Below are positions 1 to 5,820 of a DNA stretch of 19,171 bases, in pieces. How positions within the stretch are numbered: the stretch's first letter is position 1; each line of letters begins with the position of its first letter. The translations under genes and the position numbers were made by a program. The DNA lies in the NCBI GenBank assembly GCA_905479615.1, contig CAJQNH010000153.1, forward strand, positions 1 to 19,171. Direction: 5' to 3'. Below the pieces are notes generated by a model. It was given only the letters and a program-made list of their open reading frames with translations. It was not told the DNA's origin and ran no database searches. Source of the DNA: an uncultured Eudoraea sp. Its GTDB lineage: Bacteria; Bacteroidota; Bacteroidia; Flavobacteriales; Flavobacteriaceae.

Positions 1-905
1 CTCGGTGCTTTTTCTTTGGCCTTTTTAAAGAGGTCTCGCACTCTGGAGGCTCCCACGCCCACAAACATTTCTACAAATTCGGATCCCGACATGGAGAAAA
101 AGGGAACCTGAGCCTCGCCCGCAACGGCTCTGGCCATTAAGGTCTTTCCTGTTCCGGGAGGACCTACCAACAATACCCCTTTGGGGATTTTGGCCCCGAG
201 CTTCGTATAGGTTTCGGGATTTTTTAAAAAATCCACCACTTCCATGACTTCTAACTTGGCCTCTTTTAAACCTGCAATATCTTTAAAGCTAGCCGAGCTT
301 TTGGTGACTTTTTCGGAAACTCGTGGCGTTGATTTCCCAAAATTGAACAGCGAATTTCCACCTGTACCTCTGCCACCCATTCTCCGCAGCATGAATAGCC
401 AGAACAAAATGATAATCCCAAAGGGCAAAAGCCAGGACAGGATACCTATCCAACTGGTACGGGACTCATAGTGTACATTTATTTTTTCTGAAGGGGAAAA
501 ATCTTCTTGGGCCCGTTGTAATTTGTCCTCAAAAGTTTCTACCGATCCGATGGTCATGCGGTATTGTGGCCCTGCTTCAGCACTGAACAATTTTTCACTA
601 ACCTCTTTGTGTCTTGGGTCTCCCAAGCGGTCTTTTTTGATATGGATTTCCGCGAATTCTTTGTTTACTACCACAATTCTTGCTACCTCCTGTTGTGCCA
701 AAAGGGTGTCTTGCAGAAAAGACCAATTGATTTCTTTAGTTCCGGAAACAGAATTGGAAAAAATGGAAAACCATAATAATAGTCCTAAGAACAAAAAGTA
801 GAGCCAATTGAAACCGTATCCCCCATAGGGCGGTTTGGGGTAGTTTTTATCGCTTCCCGAAGTTTTGGATTTTTCTTTGTTATTTTTATTAGACACTTGC
901 TTCAT
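1..905 (-). CDS. ftsH: FtsH-type ATP-dependent zinc metalloprotease, N-terminal part (cut by window edge)
   Basis: Membrane-bound AAA+ protease that extracts and degrades membrane and misfolded cytosolic proteins. I translated the 301 visible residues by hand from the ATG at 903-905. A charged, Lys/Asn/Ser-rich N-terminus (1-32) is followed by a first membrane helix (about 33-52), an FtsH extracellular domain, a second membrane helix (about 145-170, ending LFMLRRMGG), the linker typical of FtsH (FKDIAGLKEAK) and a Walker A motif GPPGTGKT near residue 250. Then come SGSEFVEMFVGVGASRVRDLF, and the window ends before Walker B. The AAA remainder and the zinc protease domain must lie to the left. 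The gene is divergent from a small envelope protein and shares its FNR-like palindrome at 996-1009; a perfect -7 box TAATTTTG lies at 966-973. From memory, the usual flavobacterial ftsH follows rsfS. This one does not, so it is probably a second, stress-linked paralogue (inference). Confidence 0.95.
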   Translation of the reverse strand, partial: MKQVSNKNNKEKSKTSGSDKNYPKPPYGGYGFNWLYFLFLGLLLWFSIFSNSVSGTKEINWSFLQDTLLAQQEVARIVVVNKEFAEIHIKKDRLGDPRHKEVSEKLFSAEAGPQYRMTIGSVETFEDKLQRAQEDFSPSEKINVHYESRTSWIGILSWLLPFGIIILFWLFMLRRMGGRGTGGNSLFNFGKSTPRVSEKVTKSSASFKDIAGLKEAKLEVMEVVDFLKNPETYTKLGAKIPKGVLLVGPPGTGKTLMARAVAGEAQVPFFSMSGSEFVEMFVGVGASRVRDLFKKAKEKAP

Positions 906-965
906 TCATTTCTTAAACTCCACATTGATATAATGCTTCTTTGGTATCTTCCCGCAGAACTATCG

Positions 966-1009
966 CAAAATTATTCTAAATGCATGTATTCTAATATGAT
1001 GTAGGTCAT
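966..1009 (-). promoter_or_regulatory. FNR/CRP-type site with -7 box, ftsH promoter
   Basis: The palindrome ATGATGTAGGTCAT lies at 996-1009 (centre 1002.5). Reading leftwards, a perfect Bacteroidetes -7 element TAATTTTG runs from 973 down to 966, with its first T 29.5 bp from the palindrome centre. This predicts a start near 961, 56 nt ahead of the ftsH ATG, with the regulator at -41.5 (class II activation). Sequence and spacing are seen directly; the activator is inferred. Confidence 0.65.
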
Positions 1010-1039
1010 TCCCAATCTCTCTATTCTCCCATTAATTTG
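996..1039 (+). promoter_or_regulatory. same FNR/CRP-type site facing right, promoter of small envelope protein
   Basis: The palindrome at 996-1009 also faces right. At the same 29.5-bp offset stands TTAATTTG (1032-1039), a 7/8 match to TAnnTTTG. It predicts a start near 1044, only 14 nt before the ATG at 1058. One bound dimer could therefore activate both divergent units. Confidence 0.5.
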
Positions 1040-1057
1040 TTATTGAAATTAAGGGTG

Positions 1058-1465
1058 ATGGAAAACAGAGCGCTATTTAAATCAGGAATACTATTTATTA
1101 TAGTCATCGTTTTATTGTTATTGGCAAGATGTGGACCGGTTGTAGTTACTTCCCGGCCCAACAATCCGCCGCCGCCCTGGTTTTATCCAAACCGGGTAGA
1201 GGTGGTGCGCTATGTCTATTTCCCCGAATACATGATCTACTATGATCTGTCGGCGAGAACCTATCTGTATTTGGACGGAGATCTTTGGGTGCGGCGAAAC
1301 GTTTTGCCAGCGCGTTACGAAAGCATCGATTTAAGACGATCTCGATATGAGCGGATCCAAAATTACAATGAGGATAGCATTCGGAGGTACCATGACGAGA
1401 ATAATTCCAATCGGGGCAGGAGCAACAGGAATACCCCGGGAAGCAACAGAAACACAGGTAAATGA
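1058..1465 (+). CDS. small exported or lipid-anchored protein, tyrosine/arginine-rich
   Basis: 135 residues, starting at the ATG at 1058; an in-frame TTG at 1037 would overlap the predicted promoter and is less likely. A hydrophobic signal (GILFIIVIVLLLLARCG, about 10-26) ends in LLLARC, which resembles a lipobox but has Arg at -1, so lipidation is uncertain. Then come a PPPP stretch and a core rich in Tyr (VRYVYFPEYMIYYDLSARTY, then LYLDGDLWVRR). It resembles hypothetical Bacteroidetes envelope proteins with a YFP...YYD...YLYL.G.W pattern. The tail is low-complexity Asn/Arg/Ser. The exact function is not recognised; envelope location is inferred from the signal. Expression is likely under the FNR-like site at 996-1009, divergent from ftsH. 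A terminator follows 53 bp after the stop. Confidence 0.75.
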   Translation: MENRALFKSGILFIIVIVLLLLARCGPVVVTSRPNNPPPPWFYPNRVEVVRYVYFPEYMIYYDLSARTYLYLDGDLWVRRNVLPARYESIDLRRSRYERIQNYNEDSIRRYHDENNSNRGRSNRNTPGSNRNTGK

Positions 1466-1513
1466 AATGGTTATATAATTGTCGAATTAATAAAAAGCCA
1501 TTATATTAATATC

Positions 1514-1547
1514 AAAAAAAAACAGGAAGCCGAAACTTCCTGTTTTT
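1514..1547. terminator. bidirectional intrinsic terminator
   Basis: A perfect 12-bp stem, AAAAACAGGAAG (1518-1529) with CTTCCTGTTTTT (1536-1547), closes a 6-nt loop CCGAAA. Rightwards it ends in five T and would terminate the small envelope gene. Leftwards it is followed by nine T in total (1522-1514), an even better signal, so it may also end a leftward transcript from the gene-free stretch to its right. Confidence 0.85.
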
Positions 1548-1974
1548 CATAAAGAAAGGGGATTCATCAACACTTTTTTATCAATCTCTTAAACCATTTT
1601 ATTGCAAAAACAACCTAAACGATCGATTGGAGTGCCAACTGCATCCGTGTCCCTTACTATGACCTTTACCATTTTGCAATGATGCCAATCAATACTTTAA
1701 AGAAACTGTAAAAACCACCTTTGACCGCTTTGCGTAATTTTGAGTGAAACCTATTGCCAGGCCATAGCTAAAACCACACGGCATGGGGCATTTTCGACAC
1801 CCTCTTATACCGGACCTTAGTACTCCCCACAAATAATAAGTATATTGTTATTTATGACACAAAGAAGTCGTTAGACTTCGTTTTCAAAGAACTGTTGCAC
1901 TCAACTAAGATGCTAAACTAAGGGAAGGCATCCAAGTTCAAAATGACCTGCGTAAGTTTGATGCTATTTTCTAG
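1548..1974. other. gene-free stretch with a seventh FNR-like palindrome
   Basis: No convincing gene. Short protein-like pieces occur: a 26-codon ORF on the minus strand (1672-1592) and a 23-codon open stretch on plus (1663-1731), neither recognised, so this may be decayed coding DNA. An FNR-like palindrome ATGATGCCAATCAA lies at 1679-1692, and a perfect -7 box TAATTTTG at 1735-1742. The distance (49.5 bp) fits the -61.5 geometry of class I activation. A small hairpin GAAGTC-GTTA-GACTTC (1864-1879) followed by GTTTTC lies downstream. Confidence 0.4.
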
Positions 1975-2009
1975 AAAAAGAAACCGGAACACCCAAATGT
2001 TCCGGTTTC
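1975..2009 (-). terminator. intrinsic terminator of the predicted small RNA and/or pfkB
   Basis: A perfect 12-bp stem, GAAACCGGAACA (1980-1991) with TGTTCCGGTTTC (1998-2009), and a CCCAAA loop on plus. Reading leftwards it is followed by TTTTTC (1979-1974), giving a standard terminator on the minus strand. The right-hand side lacks a T run, so it is directional. Confidence 0.8.
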
Positions 2010-2187
2010 CGTAGAAGATGCTTTCTGATCCGATTACCGCTTACACTGACCTCAACAAAATTTATAGCTAAACCTTATCGCGGTTCAAATGGTCTAAAGG
2101 AGCGTCATGCCTCTTCCATCCTGTCAAGCCTAACCCCCCCGAGTAAGGCTTGTAAATTATTCAATGAACTTTATTATTCTTAACTAA
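1975..2187 (-). ncRNA. predicted FNR-regulated small RNA, about 210 nt
   Basis: No gene fits here, yet a complete leftward transcription unit is visible: an FNR-like palindrome (2222-2235), a perfect -7 box TATTTTTG (2199-2192), a predicted start near 2187, and an intrinsic terminator at 1975-2009. The predicted RNA has only ORFs of about five codons or fewer from ATG (for example ATG-GAA-GAG-GCA-TGA). Near its 5' end AAGCCT and AGGCTT can pair (2146-2151 with 2126-2131) and present a loop with seven G (2134-2140), a plausible pairing site. It could also be the long trailer of pfkB, but the separate promoter argues for an RNA gene. I recognise no known RNA family. Boundaries are inferred to within a few nt. 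Confidence 0.5.
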
Positions 2188-2191
2188 AGCG

Positions 2192-2235
2192 CAAAAATAC
2201 AAGGTCAATTTCTAGTTCCACATGACCTAGATCAG
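2192..2235 (-). promoter_or_regulatory. FNR/CRP-type site with perfect -7 box, promoter of the small RNA
   Basis: The palindrome ATGACCTAGATCAG (2222-2235, centre 2228.5) overlaps the last codons and stop of pfkB. At 29.5 bp to the left begins TATTTTTG (2199-2192), a full match to TAnnTTTG. The spacing is identical to the ftsH promoter. No protein gene follows, which points to a small RNA. Confidence 0.6.
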
Positions 2236-3195
2236 TTTGGGGATTTTTTTTGTTTTTTTAACACTATTATTTTCTATCCACACATATAGATCATCCGCAT
2301 CTTCCTTATTACAAAGTTGTGTGCCAGGGTGAAGCGTAGCGGCCGTACCACATGCTACACCATATTTTACGGCTTCCCCTATTGATTTTTCATGGGTTAG
2401 GCTGAATACCATACCAGCGACCATACTGTCGCCTGCACCAATGGTGCTTTTTTGATGCACCGTAGGAGCGGGAATGTATTCTATTTCATTTTTGGTCGCC
2501 CATAACGCTCCTTTCGCACCTAAGGAAACCACGAGTACTTTACAACTAATTTCTTCAAGGAGCCTTTTGGCTAAAGGTTCCAGCTCCATAGCCGAAATGG
2601 ATGTTACATGCATAATATTGCTCAGCTCACCCAAGTTGGGCTTCATTAGAAAAATCTTAGCTTTCATGCTGGGAAGCAATGCTTCGCCGGAAGTATCCAA
2701 CACCAGTTTCGCTTCCTTTTTAGCCGTAATTTTCGAAACCTGTACATAAAAATCAGTTGGCATTTTGGGCGGTAATTTTCCACTGGCGACTAAAAAATCG
2801 TCTTTTTGTAAATTTTCCTCCAAAAGGGTCAGTACCTCCTCCCATTCTTCTGTTTTTACGTTGGGCCCCGGCACTACAAATCGGAATTGCAACCGGGTAT
2901 TTGTATCGGTCACGGAAAGGTTTTCACGGGTCCACCCCTCGATTGGAACTACTTTTTGTTCGATGTTATTATTGGATATTAATTGTTGCAAGTGCATTCC
3001 CATTGGCCCGCCCGACAAATACATACAAAGTGATTTATAACCCAGATTCTTCAAAGCCCTTGAAACATTGATACCTCCACCTCCCGCAAAATAGGCAGGT
3101 GTTTTGCATCGCAACTTTTTGTTGGGCACAATGCCTGCCACAGAGGTGTCTTTATCTACCACAGGGTTCATGGTCAGGGTGATGATCTTATTCAT
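2227..3195 (-). CDS. pfkB: 6-phosphofructokinase, Pfk-2 (PfkB) type
   Basis: Ribokinase-family sugar kinase that phosphorylates fructose 6-phosphate to fructose 1,6-bisphosphate with ATP in the cytoplasm. The 322 residues align by eye along their whole length with E. coli Pfk-2: TLTMNPVVD near the start, KLRC (28-30 region), GGGGIN (38-43), WTRENL (88-93), FRFVVPGP (104-111), LDTSGEAL (166-173), VVSLGAKGAL, STIGAGDSMV with the catalytic Asp at 256 as in E. coli, and GTAATLHPGTQLC. The related LacC and FruK families lack this full set, so the Pfk-2 assignment is strong. It is monocistronic and divergent from the baeRF gene. An FNR-like site lies 63 bp upstream, which suggests use under oxygen limitation or stress rather than as the housekeeping glycolytic enzyme (inference). 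Confidence 0.93.
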   Translation of the reverse strand: MNKIITLTMNPVVDKDTSVAGIVPNKKLRCKTPAYFAGGGGINVSRALKNLGYKSLCMYLSGGPMGMHLQQLISNNNIEQKVVPIEGWTRENLSVTDTNTRLQFRFVVPGPNVKTEEWEEVLTLLEENLQKDDFLVASGKLPPKMPTDFYVQVSKITAKKEAKLVLDTSGEALLPSMKAKIFLMKPNLGELSNIMHVTSISAMELEPLAKRLLEEISCKVLVVSLGAKGALWATKNEIEYIPAPTVHQKSTIGAGDSMVAGMVFSLTHEKSIGEAVKYGVACGTAATLHPGTQLCNKEDADDLYVWIENNSVKKTKKIPKLI

Positions 3196-3228
3196 TTCAA
3201 CAAAGTTTGTTCCTTAAAAATTCTGGCA

Positions 3229-3272
3229 TAAAGGAAGTTACATTGTCGCTAATCAGAAATGATATAAATCAT
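3229..3272 (-). promoter_or_regulatory. FNR/CRP-type site of pfkB
   Basis: A near-perfect palindrome ATGATATAAATCAT at 3259-3272 (centre 3265.5). At the 29.5-bp offset on the minus strand stands TTCCTTTA (3236-3229), a weak 6/8 match to the -7 consensus. The predicted start is near 3224, 29 nt before the pfkB ATG. The palindrome is strong and the -7 element weak, as can be the case at activator-dependent promoters. Confidence 0.55.
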
Positions 3273-3319
3273 TCCTTACTCTCCATTGGCAGTTTCACCG
3301 ATAAAATAATTTGAACCTG

Positions 3320-3363
3320 ATGATACAAGTCATTTTAAGTGTTTTTTGAATTAGGTATTTTGG
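3320..3363 (+). promoter_or_regulatory. FNR/CRP-type site with -7 box of the baeRF gene
   Basis: The palindrome ATGATACAAGTCAT at 3320-3333 (centre 3326.5). Its -7 element TATTTTGG (3356-3363, 7/8 match) starts 29.5 bp downstream, predicting a start near 3368, 13 nt before the ATG at 3381. Its centre lies 61 bp from the pfkB site, about six helical turns, so two dimers would sit on the same DNA face. Confidence 0.6.
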
Positions 3364-3380
3364 TTATAAATAGTTGAGTC

Positions 3381-4550
3381 ATGAATACATCCGAAAAACA
3401 TCCACTACCAAAAAAAGACTTTGAAACCCTGGCCGAAACACGCAATCTTTATTGTGTTTCCATATTCCTGCCCATGGATAAAAATGGCAAGGAACAGAAT
3501 ATGCATATGGCGCAAGCTTTGCTTAGACAATGTATGAACGAGGTACAGAAAACTTTGACGGAACATCAAATGCATATGAATGATATAGATGAATACCTCA
3601 AACCTGTAGAGCAGCTTTTAGACAAGGTGGAACTATGGAGGAACCCATCTGATGGATTGGCCATTTTTTTGGATTCCGATGGTGGAATGAGATACTTTAT
3701 GGTTCCCATTTCATTCGAGGCAAAGACCTACGTAGCGGGCCATTTTTATCTTTTGCCCCTGCTACCGCTATATCATAACAATGGGCTTTACTATCTTTTG
3801 GATCTTAGCCAGGATTATGTAAAACTATATGAAGCGTCACGTCACTCTTTTAAGGATATGTATCTGGAGGATTTTGCTCCGAGACAATTGGAGGATGCTG
3901 TCGGCTCCGATTATGAACAAAAGAATTTGCAGTTCAGGAGCGGACAGGCTGCTTTTGGGGCATCGTTTCACGGGCAAGGCGCGGGAAAGGATGATGAAAA
4001 GGATGAATTGTTGCGGTATTTCAGGATGTTGGACGATGGTGTAAAAAAAATCACATCAGATTCGAAGGCACCCTTGGTACTTTCATGTATCAATCGGCTG
4101 TACGGGCTGTATGCCGAAGTGAATTCGCATCAAAACCTGTATGATAAACACCTGTCAGGTGACCCCGAATATAAAAAGGATGATAAAAGACATCAGGAAT
4201 CCTGGGTACTGGTTGAGGAATATTTTCGAAGCGCTAAGTTTAACAAGATTAACAAGTTCAACGAATTATGCGATACGCAAAAGACTTCTTATGAGATAGA
4301 TGTCATTGTGAACGCCGCACTCAATGGAAAGATTGATACACTCTTTATAGAAGAAGGCCGTGATGTATTCGGCATTTATGATAAGAAGGAAAATGAAGTT
4401 TCAATAGACGAAAAACACGAAATCAATAATGTTTCGTTGACCAATTTAGCGGCTCTGCTAACTTTTGAACAAGGGGGTGAAGTGTATTTTTTACCTCCTG
4501 AACAAATGCCCGTAAAGGAAAGTCAGATGAACGCTGTTTTTAGGTATTGA
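3381..4550 (+). CDS. baeRF-family protein (bacterial archaeo-eukaryotic release-factor-like)
   Basis: 389 residues, no signal peptide, so cytoplasmic. The layout matches the baeRF families related to eRF1/Pelota: an N-terminal alpha/beta domain beginning FETLAETRNLYCVSIFLPMDKNG (14-36) with DGLAIFLDSDGG (91-102); a middle domain carrying FHGQGAGKDDEK (196-207) at the place where eRF1 carries its GGQ loop; and a C-terminal eRF1_3-like domain (about 230-389) with IDVIVNAALNGKIDTLFIEEG. Family 3 seems the closest subtype, but this is from memory. baeRFs are thought to act on stalled or hibernating ribosomes; this is a family-level prediction, not shown for this protein. The link to pfkB and FtsH under FNR-like sites fits a role in shutting down or rescuing translation during energy stress. 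Confidence 0.85.
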   Translation: MNTSEKHPLPKKDFETLAETRNLYCVSIFLPMDKNGKEQNMHMAQALLRQCMNEVQKTLTEHQMHMNDIDEYLKPVEQLLDKVELWRNPSDGLAIFLDSDGGMRYFMVPISFEAKTYVAGHFYLLPLLPLYHNNGLYYLLDLSQDYVKLYEASRHSFKDMYLEDFAPRQLEDAVGSDYEQKNLQFRSGQAAFGASFHGQGAGKDDEKDELLRYFRMLDDGVKKITSDSKAPLVLSCINRLYGLYAEVNSHQNLYDKHLSGDPEYKKDDKRHQESWVLVEEYFRSAKFNKINKFNELCDTQKTSYEIDVIVNAALNGKIDTLFIEEGRDVFGIYDKKENEVSIDEKHEINNVSLTNLAALLTFEQGGEVYFLPPEQMPVKESQMNAVFRY

Positions 4551-4837
4551 TGGTTGTCAACGGAAACACTCCGTATTGCACAATTCGATGATCCTCATAC
4601 AGACGCAAGGTATTGTGATAGCCTCATGAGTAATTAATTTTGAGGCGATGAATAACAAAGTAACTTTCGAGGTTTTAGAACAGTAAAATTGGTTAACCTA
4701 AATTAATTTGGTTGGTTCGATAAGGTATCGTGGAAAAGCTGAATTTGCTTTAGACGGTGCCTTATCTTTTTATAAACATTCCCAGCTGGGACCCTAATCA
4801 GCGTCCTGTTTTTTTACTTCTAAAAACCTGCCACCTA
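4551..4837 (+). other. intergenic stretch with terminator, no gene seen
   Basis: No coding sequence recognised. Besides the terminator at 4719-4771 it contains the inverted repeat GCCTCA/TGAGGC (4621-4626, 4641-4646) without a T run, and a short GGAC/GTCC pairing before a seven-T run near 4800-4816 that could be a weak second terminator. Confidence 0.4.
4719..4771 (+). terminator. long intrinsic terminator after the baeRF gene
   Basis: The stem GATAAGGTATCGT (4719-4731) pairs over 13 positions with ACGGTGCCTTATC (4754-4766). Two of the pairs are G-U, so it folds only as the plus-strand RNA. Inside, AAAGC and GCTTT pair again around TGAATTT. The stem is followed by TTTTTATA. It stands about 170 nt after the baeRF stop. 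Confidence 0.75.
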
Positions 4838-4883
4838 TTGACTTAGATCATTGCAGCGGGACTTAATTCTCATGATATTTAGG
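4838..4883 (+). promoter_or_regulatory. FNR/CRP-type site of the methyltransferase gene
   Basis: The palindrome TTGACTTAGATCAT at 4838-4851 (centre 4844.5). The best -7 candidate, TATTTAGG (4876-4883), matches 6/8 and begins 31.5 bp from the centre, two more than at the strongest promoters. The predicted start near 4886-4888 is 17-19 nt ahead of the ATG at 4905. Confidence 0.5.
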
Positions 4884-4904
4884 GAATCATAAAACAAAAG
4901 CACG

Positions 4905-5543
4905 ATGACACACACAGAAATATTTGACAGACACGTAGAAGAATATGAGAAATGGTATGAAGACTATCCAAAAGTCTATCAATCCGAACTTACCGCGATT
5001 AGGGAACAATTATTAAAACTACCGGAAAATATCAGGGGTATTGAGGTGGGTTTGGGCACCGGAAGATTTGCCCTTCCTTTGGGAATTAAAGAAGGCGTAG
5101 AGCCCTCCAGCGAAATGGCCGAAAAGGCTATAAACAGGGGAATAGAGGTTATTGAAGGTTTAGCTGAGGGACTTCCGTATGGTGACCTGCAATTCGATTT
5201 TGTACTTTTTGTAACCATTTGCCATTTAGATAGTTTAAAGAATGCTTTGGCCGAAGCATACAGGGTCTTAAAACACGAAGGTTCTGTGTTGATCGGATTT
5301 TTGGATAAGGATAGAAGTGTGGCGAAACAATATATCGAAAAACGCCATCGAAGTACGTTCTTCGCAAAGGCGAATTTTTATACCGTAGACCGAATACAGA
5401 CATTACTAAAAGATGCAGGATTCAAAAACCTGGAATTCAACCAGACCCTTTTTGGCGATTTAGAGGAGATGGCGGAAGTACAAATTCCTAAATCAGGCTT
5501 TGGAGAGGGCTCATTTGTAGTGGTAAGAGCCTCTAAGAAGTAA
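4905..5543 (+). CDS. class I SAM-dependent methyltransferase
   Basis: 212 residues, cytoplasmic. The Rossmann-type methyltransferase motif I is IEVGLGTGRF (46-55). The acidic residue that would bind the SAM ribose is in GVEPSSEM (64-71), followed by IEVIEGLAEGLPYGDLQFDFV (motifs II/III) and motif post-III EAYRVLKHEGSVLIGF. This matches the Methyltransf_11/25 type of small methyltransferases. The substrate cannot be told from the sequence. The N-terminus (EIFDRHVEEYEKWYEDYPKVY) is of the kind found in methyltransferases of anaerobes and facultative bacteria. Its single-gene unit is led by an FNR-like palindrome, so it belongs to the same regulon as pfkB and baeRF (inference). Confidence 0.88.
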   Translation: MTHTEIFDRHVEEYEKWYEDYPKVYQSELTAIREQLLKLPENIRGIEVGLGTGRFALPLGIKEGVEPSSEMAEKAINRGIEVIEGLAEGLPYGDLQFDFVLFVTICHLDSLKNALAEAYRVLKHEGSVLIGFLDKDRSVAKQYIEKRHRSTFFAKANFYTVDRIQTLLKDAGFKNLEFNQTLFGDLEEMAEVQIPKSGFGEGSFVVVRASKK

Positions 5544-5649
5544 AAAGTCCTGGTTTTAGCCTTTGTTCGCGAATGGTATTTTCCTCTAACAATGCAATTC
5601 CTTCTTGATGAGAAACGTGTTTGAATTTTTCATTGAACTGCCCACCGCC
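5533..5649 (-). pseudogene. 38-codon C-terminal coding remnant
   Basis: On the minus strand a protein-like open stretch of 38 codons runs to a TAG at 5533-5535, with EKFKHVSHQEGIALLEEN in the middle and KPGLFTS at its end. A TAA directly upstream (5650-5652) and the lack of a start mark it as a fragment. It runs into the last codons of the methyltransferase gene on the other strand. Family not recognised. It could be chance, but the composition looks like real protein. Confidence 0.3.
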
Positions 5650-5653
5650 TTAA

Positions 5654-5737
5654 AATAATAAGGAACAGGCCAACGAAGCACTGCTTGATTTAAAGGAACA
5701 AAAGATCAGGGGCGCAAAAGTGTTGCAATTTATTTAG
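5654..5737 (+). pseudogene. 27-codon C-terminal coding remnant, possibly of an RNA helicase
   Basis: After a TAA at 5651-5653 the plus strand encodes a 27-residue piece ending in TAG, with NEALLDLKEQKIRGAKV in it. This weakly resembles the end of the DbpA-type RNA-binding domain of DEAD-box helicases (L..L....I+G..V). No start codon. It directly abuts the neighbouring remnant, which suggests an old deletion that joined two gene ends. Confidence 0.25.
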
Positions 5738-5753
5738 ATAATAATCCACAGAA

Positions 5754-5797
5754 CTGATCACGATCATTTAAAGAAGCTTCCAAAACGAGTAACTTTT
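5754..5797 (+). promoter_or_regulatory. FNR/CRP-type site with -7 box of the gene at 5821
   Basis: The palindrome CTGATCACGATCAT at 5754-5767 (centre 5760.5). The -7 element TAACTTTT (5790-5797, 7/8 match) starts exactly 29.5 bp from the centre. The predicted start near 5802 is 19 nt before the ATG at 5821. It probably drives both 5821 and 6282. Confidence 0.6.
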
Positions 5798-5820
5798 CGA
5801 TCAATTTTAAAAGTGCTAAA

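Noticed and set aside
244..801. Plus-strand open frames at 244-471 and 523-801
   Set aside because: They lie opposite the well-supported FtsH reading frame and have no family features.
1592..1672. 26-codon minus-strand ORF (MVKVIVRDTDAVGTPIDRLG...)
   Set aside because: Composition is protein-like, but it has no ribosome site, its start lies at the palindrome, and no family is recognised. Kept only as possible decayed DNA.
4621..4646. GCCTCA/TGAGGC inverted repeat as terminator
   Set aside because: No T run follows; the hairpin at 4719-4766 is a much better terminator.
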